DNA from: Pyrrhosoma nymphula
Taxonomy: Eukaryota; Arthropoda; Insecta; Odonata; Coenagrionidae
Reading direction: 5' to 3'
DNA length: 64,000 bases
Assembly: GCA_963573305.1 (NCBI GenBank)
Contig: OY754327.1
Coordinates: 187,062,386 to 187,126,385, forward strand
In this document: piece by piece, positions 34,483 to 45,088 of the stretch
Layout of the letters: each line of letters begins with the position of its first letter
Position numbering within the stretch: position 1 is the stretch's first letter
Translations under genes and position numbers: made by a program
Notes under the pieces: model-generated
Seen by the model: the letters and a program-made list of their open reading frames with translations, nothing else
Database searches by the model: none
Told to the model about the DNA's origin: nothing

Positions 34483-35088
34483 GTTGATTTCCACGGGGCT
34501 TGGATAGGGGATGATTCTTCTGAATTTTGGAATTTCCACCACGATAAGATGGAACAATGCAGTGGAAATTCCAAAAATCAAAAGCATCAACCTCCAGCAA
34601 GTTAGTTGTGTTCAACTTTATACACCCTATTGGCATGAATACAAATTTAAATATGCTTTCATGAATTATAACTTTGTAAATCATGCATTTATGTTGTGAG
34701 AGTACATCTAAATTTACGGAAACAAAAAAATAGCTTCATTGCGATTCTGTTGAAAGATACTCGTTCATATGAAATTTGATATCACGAAGTGCCTATTTTC
34801 CTGGTCCCATCGACTTCATAATTTTTAGTTTCTCCTGTAAATGCATATACAAGCAATGCAAAAATATAATAATAAGCAAAATATTATTACATCAACACAT
34901 TCAATGCGGGCCCGATTTTTAAGAAAGTCGTCAAAATCGGCTCAAAAAAAGTGAAAGCGCTTTGGAAGGGATCGACCACGTCAATTGATGTGCTCCACCA
35001 GTCGGAGTAGCCAGGAGCACGTCTATTGATGTGCTCCGCTTTGAATGTGTCAATGTAATGCAAATAACAATAAAGGTCAATAACTCAC
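34483..35088. other. Nrx-IV intron with small inverted repeat
   Basis: ATTTTTGGAATTTCC-type arms at about 34517..34540 and 34560..34581 form a 20-bp-class hairpin. The rest is unassigned; GATGTGCTCC occurs twice near 34990 and 35030. Confidence 0.5.
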
Positions 35089-35193
35089 CATACAAACCAC
35101 GCTCGGCATAGCCTTTGAGATCAGCAAGCTGTCCATTGAGAAGTAGAGCACGAATGCAGCCAACATAGCCATCACGGTACTCTGTGGAAGCCC
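35089..35193 (-). CDS. Nrx-IV: Neurexin IV exon (laminin-G C-terminal part)
   Basis: A 105-bp exon with acceptor TGTAG and donor GTGAGTT. It encodes ASTEYRDGYVGCIRALLLNG, then ADLKGYAERGLYG. The GYVGC..LLLNG string is the conserved final strand and cysteine of a laminin-G domain. It joins DLVVG of the exon at 40234 and leads directly into the EGF module at 31189 with matching phases. Confidence 0.92.
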
Positions 35194-36207
35194 CTACATG
35201 AAATAACATAATAATTTAGCACCAACAAGAGAAAAGTTGCCAGACAAACATACCCCTGCCACATACCCTAGCAGTGGCAAGTAGGATAATATCACTGAGT
35301 AAGGAATAAAAAGACAGCTCATGCATATGGGCCATCGTGAATTTACTTTTGGAGCTGACAATCAAAGGGACCATCATTGCTAGGGTCTGATGCTGCTTTC
35401 ACCTTTTGCCGTCAATGTAGAGGCAGCAGAACTGCAGCGGTACACAAGCAGGTGTGAAATATGGCTTGTATGTGCTCATCAACCACACACAGGCCCTTAA
35501 ATGAAGGGGGCACCTAAAGATAACTTTCTCTCAACCTAGCCCACTCGACAGTCTCTGCCCAGACAGGCAGCAGGCACTCAAATGCCATTGACCTAGAGAG
35601 TGGTGTTGAAGGAAAGGCAATATGTGAGGACAGAGACATGGAGGCAGAGACCAACAAGAGAGGGACAGCCATTCAAGACTAATACAGATGCCAGGCCCAC
35701 CATTTCTCCTCTCCCCACACATACTCCTTCCCTTAGCAATCTAGAACCCAGCCCCTTTATCCAAAATGGTGAAGACGACCTTAAACATTGGACACCTCCC
35801 CAAACAAATCAAAAAAGCACGTAGAATGAAAAAATGATTTAAACTTCTTTGATGCACCACCATTGAGTGGATAGGCACCACATTAGTCAGTACACATTTA
35901 AATTTGCCATTTAAAATATATGTATGTATTCCTCACTAACTCGAACTATTTTAACATGATTTTTGCCATAACATGGCAAGCCAAATTGGAATGTTGGTAC
36001 ATATTATGCACAACTTTTGCATTTGAACACAATTGGTGGAGTAAATGATTTTTAGTTAGTTAAGCTCCAATCACAATTCGCACAAGTTTCAAGTGCAGTA
36101 CAACCACCATTTAATACTGAAACTACCCAGAATTATCTTTATTAAGCAATTCAAGCTCTTAAGCCCTCTAAATTATGTCGGTGGATGCGAGATTGGGGCA
36201 GTAGTAA
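35194..36207. other. Nrx-IV intron, unassigned
   Basis: No family motif, terminal repeat or RNA gene recognised. Overlapping short frames at 35531..35824 on both strands look incidental. Confidence 0.4.
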
Positions 36208-38115
36208 CTACCGTCGGAGCAGAAAGTATGCGGCCCTGAGTTTGAGACTTCATATCTCTGAAATGGCTTGGCCGATTTTAATGAAATTGGCATCAATATT
36301 TAGCTTGTTTCAATTTAAATTAAGTGATTACAATAAAACTTTTTAAAAACTATAATAAAAGTTTGTTTCTTGGGAGAAAAGGAAAAAAGAGCCCATTTTT
36401 GGGCCCGCGACAGGCAATTTCCAACTTTCGGGGATTACTACACCAATACTGTTCATTCGATGGCAGTCAAACTTAAACACTTTATTGCTCAAATTTCTCT
36501 TAGTGCTTTTGTTAAATTTCAAAGCTATATCTCGATTTGTTTAAATATTGTAGTTAGTTTTGTGGCGAAACTTTATCTCCGTTCTCACGGCATGCAGAGA
36601 GATTTCCGTCACACCATTGGCTTTGTCGTGACTTCTGCATTAGAATACATATTTGTATAAGTACATAAAATAAAGGTTTATTTTATATTGATTTTTATTT
36701 ATATCACATTTTTGTCTGCCTTCTGCCTGCATTGAGCGGTGGAGGGCGACTCTCGGAGCTTACTTTCACCTCCGTTTACTCACGCGGTGTTGCCGCTGGT
36801 TGTCGGGGAAGGGATTCCCATACCCTCACATCAGCCTATTTAAAAGCAGCCTTCCCTTAAAACCGGTTTACACGATACATGTTCCATGCATGATGCATGT
36901 TCTTGCCATGCATAGTTCACAGTCTGGTTTTGTCCACACCACGTCTCATCGGTGTAAAATATTTTATACCCCTTTGAACGCAAAGTGCAGATTCTTCTCA
37001 AAAAATTGTGCCGAGAAGCTGCCACTGTCACTGACTTCATCAATACGGGCTTCTTCTGAAGTTTCTTGTAACAGAAACTGATATTTTTTAATATCTGTCT
37101 AAGTTTGGTGTTGGACATTGCAGGAAAGTTAGGCATGATTTGTTCCAGCTTTTGCTTCACTTTTTCAACTGTCGGAAACACTTTTTTAATATAAAATTCG
37201 TGTACACAACGACTAATAGCACCTACAGTAAATTGATCAATGCCATATTTAAGCCATCCTAACTTCACTCGTCGCTTCTTGCAGGGAACAGTTGATTCTC
37301 CCTTGATATTTTCTCTATCCACTGAAGCAATTTTCTTCACTGAAGTTATTGATATGCCCAAGCACTCGGACACAGTTTTATAAACTGGGTAGCGGTGATC
37401 CCCCATTTTCTTGGCTACCGCCTTGAAGAAACAAATAGCACTCAACACCATCCTCATCTCCTGCTCAGAGAGTCGCGGTCTTGGAGGCATCGTAGGAAAT
37501 GAATCCTACTGCACCTTGCAAAGTACGGGACTTTAATGAATCACCGAACAAGACAGTGCGTTCTCCGTCAACCAGCGGCAACACCGCGTGAGTAAACGGA
37601 GGTGAAAGTAAGCTTCGAGAGTCGCCCTCCACCGCTCAATGCAGGCAGAAGGCAGACAAAAACGTAATATAAATAAAAATCAACATAAAATATAACTATA
37701 TTTTAATGTACTTATACATATGTGTATCGTCATTCAGAACTATGGAGATAAAGTTTCGCCACAAAACTACCTACAATATTTAAGCAAACAGAGATATAGC
37801 TTTGAAATTTAACAAAAACACTAATAGAAGTTTGAGCAATTAGGTGTTTAAGTTTGACTGCCATCGAATGAACGGTTTGGTGTAGTAATCCCCGAAAGTT
37901 GGATTTTGCCTGTCGCAGGCCAAAAAATGGGCTCTTTTTTCCTTTTCTCCCAAGAAAAAAACTTTTATTATAGTTTTTAAAAAGTTTTCTTGTAATCACT
38001 TAATGTAAATTGAAACAAGTTAAATATTGATGCACATTTAATTAAAATCGGCCAAGCTGTTCTAGAGATATGAAGTCTCAAACTCAGGGTCGCATACTTT
38101 CTGCACCGACAGTAG
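36208..38115 (-). mobile_element. DNA transposon with about 560-600 bp inverted ends
   Basis: The ends are CTACCGTCGGAGCAGAAAGT at 36208 and its near inverse ending CCGACAGTAG at 38115. The arms continue inward for hundreds of bases: 36208..36812 against 37558..38115, with one unmatched block at about 36590..36655. The central 740 bp encode a transposase on the minus strand. No clean target duplication was found. The long arms are unusual for an IS630/Tc1-related element. Confidence 0.78.
36840..37490 (-). pseudogene. IS630/Tc1-related transposase, C-terminally truncated
   Basis: A 216-codon frame with ATG at 37488..37490. Residues 1-75 look like a helix-turn-helix region (RYPVYKTVSECLGISITSVK). 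Residues 100-165 include AISRCVHEFY and MSNTKLRQILK. Near residue 187 is KIFYTDETWCGQNQTVNYAW, the first catalytic Asp block of a DDE_3-type transposase. The frame stops soon after, so the second and third catalytic residues are missing. The element is therefore probably non-autonomous, although the remaining frame is undamaged, which suggests recent deletion. Confidence 0.68.
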
Positions 38116-40233
38116 GGGTGGACGGGTCAGACTTATGACAAGTTTGAAAAAATTTGCATAGTTTAGGGTCGGGTAGACTATTTTTTTGATCCTCAGGCCT
38201 CGGGTCATGTCACATGCTGCAATTGAAACCAAATTTTTTTCCAAAAAACTCAAGCAGAAACCCATAAAAATATGACATTCATGAAGGTCTATTATAGGAA
38301 ACTCGTGACCAACTGTAAATTCCTTTAAAAATTGCCTCAGTTTAACAAAACAATAACCACGTTTGATGCAATGCACACCTTAAAAAAATGATTAATTACC
38401 TAAAGAAGTGCTGGAATTCCACCATATCTGGTTGGTAGCAACCCTACTCTCTGAAAATTGTTTTTCATAGAGGGTATCCATGGAGAGTAGTTTTACTCTG
38501 CAGCTATTATCAGTTACCTGTATTGTACGATTGAGAATGGGAAGAGAGGTAGGAACCTCTTAGCATTCAAAGCTTTCAATCACTAGTACTATTATCTCCA
38601 AGAAATTTTTATTCCATCCTTTTCCTTGGCCCAACATTTTTGGCCAAGTTCACAAGTTTTGTACTCATGTCGGCTAAGGTTAACTGCTCAAGTATTTTAC
38701 TTATCACCTAAAGACTACTGTTAGGGATGTATATATGCTAAGGATTAGAAAAACCTCTTCGCTCTCTCGCAATGACGCTATGTGGCAACAGTCAATCTTG
38801 CTCTGTGTGCAATTTGAGACGATTCTTGACTCCTTCCTTGAAGCACAATGTTCAAAGAGACATGAAAATGCTAATATTTGATCTTGACACATGTAAATTG
38901 TAAAATTATAAATGTAAAATATTGGTGATTTGCTTGGCACTAATCCTGGCTAAATTATTAATTATAACATTATTATTTTTACCACTCTTTAGTTTACAGC
39001 TTGGTCATTGCAGTTTACTCACCTTGCATTCCCACAAGAAACCTAGAATTCCCCCAGTTATTTTTCTGCATGTTCTGACTAAATCGCAACGTAATTAAGC
39101 TCTGCTGACAAGCAAGTACGTAATCGTAATGAGCATTTGTGCTATTTTAACCATAGTGTTTATTATCATACATACATTTTGACCTTCCATGACGACAAAC
39201 CATGTAGAAATAACTTGTGCAATTGAATTCGAAATTCGTGAATTTGGATTACCAACAGAGGACAGATACTGAAAAACCGGAGACTTCCATTTTTGCAAAA
39301 AGCCCAAATAATTTATCATCGAATGAAAGATACATTTTCCAAGCTCAGATTTTAGGGAAAGAGTCATCTTCCCCTGCCACTTCCTTCTGAATCTTTATGT
39401 CAAATAATAGAGCTTTTAAAATTTTTAAATTATGTGGCATCCAATTGGCTGAAAAAATCATTATGTTCTTTGCCCTTATAATTTCTCATACTGTTCATGC
39501 GAAAGTGTTATTTAACGTACTCGAAATTGGCAGAACATAGCACGACGGTATTTACAGATTCGCAACATGCATTATTTGTACACAGTGAATATTGCCGGTG
39601 GAATATAATGCCCAAAAGTTACAGATTTCTCCTATTGTGTTTCTATTATTTCATTGTGACAAGCCATGTTTACCGTTTGACCAACATCCACGTCTCATCT
39701 GCATTCACAATATCCTTTATTCACATTGACATTTTTTCAGCTGTCTTAAATAATTATGACGCCAACGAATAATATTGTTCCTTTCAATAAGAATACTTCA
39801 TTTGCGGAAGAAGTCCACCTTGTGTGCACGCTTACTTCCCTTCACAGCATTTTCACACTACCCTGTGTAAATTTATGTATAAATTTAATGCTAGCATAAC
39901 CATTATATTGTTCCATGTAACACTGTTAAATTTTACATGCATTCTTTTTATGCTCAGATACTTTATGCTGCCTGATTTTGTTTAGCAATAGTACTGTACC
40001 CTGTTTCATTGATTTTCTGAATGTTTGAAGGAGTGAAGATTATGGATGTGTTTTTAAAAAGGTCTAAATTATAACTCCAATGGTCGTATAAACATTATGG
40101 AAATAAGTAGTATGGCCATCAGAGAAATAATTTTGGCCTATTTGAGCTGTTGAGCCATAGAGCTCAATTATCTCATTTAATAAGAAATCTATTAGTATCA
40201 ATTACTTCATGAGAATATTTGTGATCCACTCAC
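38116..40233. other. Nrx-IV intron, unassigned
   Basis: About 2.1 kb of AT-rich sequence. I found no exon, transposon end or RNA gene in it. Confidence 0.45.
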
Positions 40234-40334
40234 CCACAACAAGGTCTGAAGTAAGATGGAGGGCTCTTACAGGGCCAGGTGGCTCCATGACCTCAGCTTT
40301 CAAAGCACCATCCACCACCATCCTTGCCTCTTTC
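40234..40334 (-). CDS. Nrx-IV: Neurexin IV exon (laminin-G)
   Basis: A 101-bp exon with acceptor TTAACAG and donor GTGAGTG. It encodes KEARMVVDGALKAEVMEPPG, then PVRALHLTSDLVV. The EPPGPVRALHL string is characteristic of insect neurexin IV. It is separated from the exon at 40459 by a normal 124-bp intron, and the split Arg codon (AG+G) keeps frame. Confidence 0.93.
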
Positions 40335-40458
40335 CTGTTAAGAGAATAAAAAATAGCATCAGGCAATGGCAAAGCAATTCGATTTGTAACGGCAAGCACA
40401 GTCAACCATATGGAGGAAACACCCAGCTCATGAGACCACTCTTCCCCACTACAAATAC

Positions 40459-40576
40459 CTGTTCCTTTCCACCAGCACTGAATGCCATTTGTCATCAGCC
40501 AAGCTATACGATGTCTCCACACTGACACCCAAAGGTCCAGCGCCAGCTTGATACTGAAACTGCAGCTGGTCACCAC
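40459..40576 (-). CDS. Nrx-IV: Neurexin IV exon (laminin-G, most 5' exon seen)
   Basis: A 118-bp exon with an AG acceptor (plus strand CT at 40577-40578) and donor GTATTTG. It encodes GDQLQFQYQAGAGPLGVSVE, then SLADDKWHSVLVERNR. The DxxWHxVxVxR string is the laminin-G strand found in neurexins and Caspr proteins. It starts two bases into a codon, so a further exon exists upstream, beyond the repeat-filled intron. I found none between here and 64000. Confidence 0.93.
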
Positions 40577-40984
40577 CTATTTAATAAAAAAAAAAATCAA
40601 TTCAAGACATCATTAAAATATGGCCAAGAATCATCCTCTTTAAAAAAAAGCAACTAATCAGAGTCCTTCAATTATGGCTGAGAAAATAAATATTTTTACT
40701 GATTTGTGAAGATATTAAAACACCAATGATTTGAAAGCAGTTGATTTGCTATGTTTCAAGCTACCATGCCATAATAAAATCATACATTCAGAGTTTGGCA
40801 GTCAAACCCAAAACATTTAAAGGATCAGGGAAGTGGGGAAAAGTAGAAAAGATGATCTTACCACCAGGGGGGTTGTGTTTGAACTGTGTTTTAGATATAT
40901 ATTTCCAATCAAGTAATCAAAGGAGTCACGTGGTGCACAAAAACAAAGAGATTTTGGTGTAACCAACTAACGTAACCAACAATT
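40577..40984. other. Nrx-IV intron, unassigned
   Basis: A short intron stretch before the copia remnant. The 5' boundary of the copia copy is not marked by an LTR. Confidence 0.4.
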
Positions 40985-41384
40985 TCGAGAGATGCATTCA
41001 TCGGATAGGTGGATCAACAATGGAGCAATTAAGCATGTAATGAATTCCTTTGCTTATTTTACCAAGGTGTCCAAGTTCCATCAAGGTAGCGAGCAAGGGG
41101 AAGCTTGTTGCAGTTGGAAAAGGGACAATTAGGATTTCGTCTAAAGTTAATGACAAAACTCTGCTGCTAAAACTACATGACGTTTGGTATGTTCCAGATA
41201 TTTCGAGGAATTTATTTTCTGTTCTTGCAGCTCATGACAAAAATGTCAAAAGCCAGTTCTACTCAACAGTAACGAAAGTCAAAAATTAAACCGCCATTTA
41301 TGGAAGCTGAGTAGTTGGAGGCACACTTTACAAGATGGACATCACAGTGATACTTCCAGAGACTGAGCAAGGAGTAAATATAGC

Positions 41385-41591
41385 ATATTGAATGAGAAGC
41401 AGTAACTTTGTAATTCCACATGTATTTATTGGAAACGACCTAGGTTTCAACGTATCATGCCATCATCAGGTGATGATAAAATGCTACGTCAAAACCTAGG
41501 TCGTTTCCAATAAATACATGTGGAATTACAAAGTTACTGCTTCTCATTCAATATGCCAAGCAAATTCCATAAAGTTACGCCTGAGACAACA
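41385..41591 (+). mobile_element. Penelope-like solo inverted-repeat element inside copia
   Basis: A direct repeat GAGTAAATATAGC flanks it (41372..41384 and 41592..41604). Arms of about 80 bp face each other around 41466. The tail at about 41555..41591 contains AAATTCCATAAAGTTACGCC. The copia reading continues across if the insert and one duplication are disregarded, so it inserted into copia. Confidence 0.8.
41437..41469 (-). ncRNA. Hammerhead ribozyme-like motif
   Basis: On the minus strand: CTGATGA at 41463..41469, GAAA at 41445..41448, the perfect palindrome ACCTAGGT at 41438..41445 as loopless stem III, and C at 41437 as cleavage base. Stem II is poorly paired here, so activity is doubtful. 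The opposing arm has a mutated core (GGTGATGA and CAAAAC). Confidence 0.58.
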
Positions 41592-44500
41592 GAGTAAATA
41601 TAGCGGTGGCTGATAGTTCAGTCTTGCAGCTGTACAATGAGAGATGGGGTCATCAGGACAAGAGACACGTAAACGAGATGCTAGAGACAGAGTTGGGAAT
41701 CTAAGTGTCTGCAATGCGAGCCTTGCATCTACGGCAAAGCTCATAGGCTACCATTTGGGATGAGTGAGAAAACATCAGAACCAAGAGAGTTGATGTCAGG
41801 TGATGTTTGTGGTCCATTTGATTTTTCTTTCCAGAAAGGACGATATTTAGTAGTCTTCAAGGACAGCTGCACTAAGTATCGTTGCGGATATATCATCAAG
41901 GAGAAGTCAGACATAAAAGAGGCACTCAAAACGATGATTTTGCATGCAAAAAATCAAGGACATAACTTCAAGCAATTTTTGAGCAACAACAGAAGAGAGT
42001 TTGACAACGCAGACGTCAGGAGAATTCTTCAAGAGCACAGGATCACACAGAGGCTGACAGCACCGTACACATCAGAACAAAACAGTAGCAGCGAACGTGA
42101 AAACTGAACAATAGTGGAGATGGCAAGAACGTTCAAGTATTCCAATCCAGAAGTTCAGTTTCCAGCAGCAATATGGGCTGAACTTGTAAGTACTGCAGTT
42201 TATGTACTTAACCCCTTCCCTGATGCAGGCCAGATATCTCGTCCCGTAGGTCGAGCAAATTCAGACGCGAACGAGATATCTCGTCCTACCCTACTTTTTC
42301 CCTTCTTTAGCCGTTTAAAACGAGATATTTTGCCTCCTTCGTAGAAATTTGTTGCTCCCCGCTAGATGTCATACATGGATGTATCTCTGCATTCTCGCTT
42401 TTTTTAAGGCTTTTCACTTGTATTATGGGATAAAAAGAACTTCACGCACCAAAATTACCTTCCGTATACCAAAATTTACACACTATTTTTTCATCGAATT
42501 TAAATGTTAGGAATCATTTTATGGTCATGAACATTCAATTTTATCAAGCGCTCTGCCTACTACTAGGCTTATTGTTAAGTTCAGCTACTTGATATCCCCA
42601 AGTACAACAGTTGGAATCTTGCTTATGCAATTGATAACGTAATTTATATAATGATAGAAGGGTTTTTTTTAGATTTGTATTATTTTTATGCACAATTACT
42701 TATTATTCCCTATCTACTTTTGAGAATTATATTCTATCAGTTCTCACAAAACTCATCTATTTTATTTATCTATCTAACCGGAATACTAGTGAAATTACGC
42801 TCCCTGGAAGAGAAATCTTCCTATGGGGTCATAAGTTCTTTTCTGCATTATCGCTAAATTGCATTCAATCTAGAAGACTCAAGTAACAATTGTTACTCAG
42901 TAAATCTTTATCTGTTATAATATGACCAACAATGCATTCCCGATTTTTTTGCTTACTTTGTAATACATATTTACCTATTAGTTGTGTATTATTTACATAT
43001 TTACGCTGTAGTTTTGGTATCCATGTATGCTTCAATACATTGAACTGTCGGTGTTTTTGGAAGCTTTGGAATTTTGTCTTGATCTGAGAGAGGATCATTG
43101 GCAAGAACAGTGACTTTTGCTCATAGGAAATGAAAATCAATTCCACCCATCACCCGATGCTTCTTCCTCATCCCCTCCTCCTTTCCTCAACCCTCGGCCC
43201 ATACATCCTTCTCTCTGTTTTCTATTGTTGTCCTTTCATGAACATTAACCCTTCAGGCAGGCACAAAATCCATAAGTCCCTCACCCGGCTGCGTGCGAAG
43301 GAAAGAGAGAGAAAAATACTCTTCCCTCCCGTCCTTCTCAGCGGGAGAGGGGGTGAGAATGTGAAGGGTGGGAGGCTCTAGTGCCAATCACTCGGAGGGA
43401 GGGAGGACAGACCCCTGCCGGACGTTCGCCGCTTAGGCTTCATTCAAGTACCCTTTCTGATGCTCCTTGTCTTTGGTTCTCCGAGGAGTCTCTACCAACC
43501 TTCCTTTGGTATTTCCCAAAATTCCCCTCCCCTACCCTGACGTCTGGCATGTGTCACAGTACTGGGTGGTCACCCAGCAAGATGCGGTCGGGCACAGAAG
43601 GGCATTGATGTCACTCGGGCGAGAAATATCACGCGCAAGGGCAATAAACAGGCGGTCGGAAGTCTTTCAGATTTTCCGACCATCTGCAGGTCTCTCATTG
43701 AACATCCTCTACAATTTTCTGCTTATCTCCTGTTACTCAGTCTATTTTTCCTCTTTCCCCCAGGCTATTCACCTCTCACACCCTTCATACTCTTTTCCCC
43801 CATCCTATTCTCTTCACTTGTGAAAATGGATTTTTATGATGCTACCTCTAGGAAAACGATTACAGTAGGGAAAAGGGACAAAGGTTTTTCTTTCATTTAC
43901 TGATACATACTTTGCTTTCGGCGAATATGTTTTGGTTCTCCTGCCATCGGCCTCTTTCTAGCTGTCGCAAAATTTTAGGACGTGTTAGTTATTCATCGTA
44001 CGTTGTAGTGTGCACATCTCTAAGTTTCCCTTGAACTTGTGATATCATTTCGTTGCTTCAGATGTTTGTTTTTCTTTGGTGTACGAATCTTACCGTTATG
44101 GAGAGTGGATCCAAAAGTGATTCGACCGTTGATGTTTCCAAAGAGGAATTGGAGGATGTTGAACACTCTGGCTCTGAGCCTCTCTGAGAATACGAACATT
44201 GATTCGGATGTTAGTGAGGATGAAGATGTGATGCAACGTGACAGGGAAATGAGGTGGCATGCAGTGGATACTTCAGGTCCTCCCAATTCTGCTCATCAGA
44301 GATTTAACTTTGAAGGTAATTCAACGATGAATTTCGAAGTTGACCCAGATGGTGATGTGAATAATTTCTTTGAATTATTTTTTGATGATGAAGTAATATG
44401 TAGAACTGATAGTATCAGAGACGAATCACTATGCTGATCAGTGTTTACGGGAAAAACCATCAACCTCAATGGATCAGTGGCGGAATGTGAGTGCTCCAGA

Positions 44501-45088
44501 AATGCGTGTTTTTTTGGCACTGATAATGCTGCAACGCATTGTGAGGAAACCAGAGCAGGAGCACTTTTGGTCTACCAGAAGAATTCTGAATACCCCTTTT
44601 TTGGCGAGACAATGGCTTACCAGCAATTTATGAAAATTTGCCAATATTTGCATTTTAGCAACAACGAGGACTATAGAGTGGAAACCCACCCAAATCCAAA
44701 GTTGAATAAAATTTGGCCTCTTTATAAAATCCTCAATGAAAAATTCAGCTTTTTGTATACTCCAGAAAGGGACCTAACAGTTGACGGAAGCCTTCTCCTC
44801 TACAAAGGGTGATTGGGTTGGCGTCAATACATTCCAATGAAGAGAGCCAGATTTGGCATAAAAACGCTTGTACTCTGCAAATCGAGAAGTGGCTATGTGT
44901 GGTCAACCGTTATATATACAGGGAAGGGCACATTGTTGGATCAGGAGTTTGGAGGAATGCCTAAGTCATCACAAGTAGTGATGACGCTTATGAAGCCCCT
45001 GTTCAGCAAGGGGTACTGCGTCACAACGGACAATTTTTATACCTCGCCACAACTGGCTGAGGCTCTAATTGCACAGTCGTGTGATATA

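Larger units (their letters stand above)
41050..42207 (+). pseudogene. Copia pre-integrase and integrase fragment
   Basis: The pre-integrase part shows KLHDVWYVPDISRNLF at about 41170. After the hairpin insertion come a GH..HVNEM zinc-type string near 41650 and the integrase core at 41760..42107. The core has GDVCGPFDF (first Asp), FLSNNRREFDN (an Asn where the second catalytic Asp is usual) and SSSEREN (Glu). It runs to AVYVL at 42207, where the piggyBac TTAA begins. Stops and shifts show it is dead. Confidence 0.75.

Noticed and set aside
40202..40576. One continuous 124-codon frame across two neurexin exons
   Set aside because: It crosses the 124-bp intron; splice sites and homology show two exons, and the intron translation is not conserved.
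43130..43823. Several open frames near a piggyBac-like end
   Set aside because: Overlapping frames in a GC-richer untranslated region without recognisable domains.
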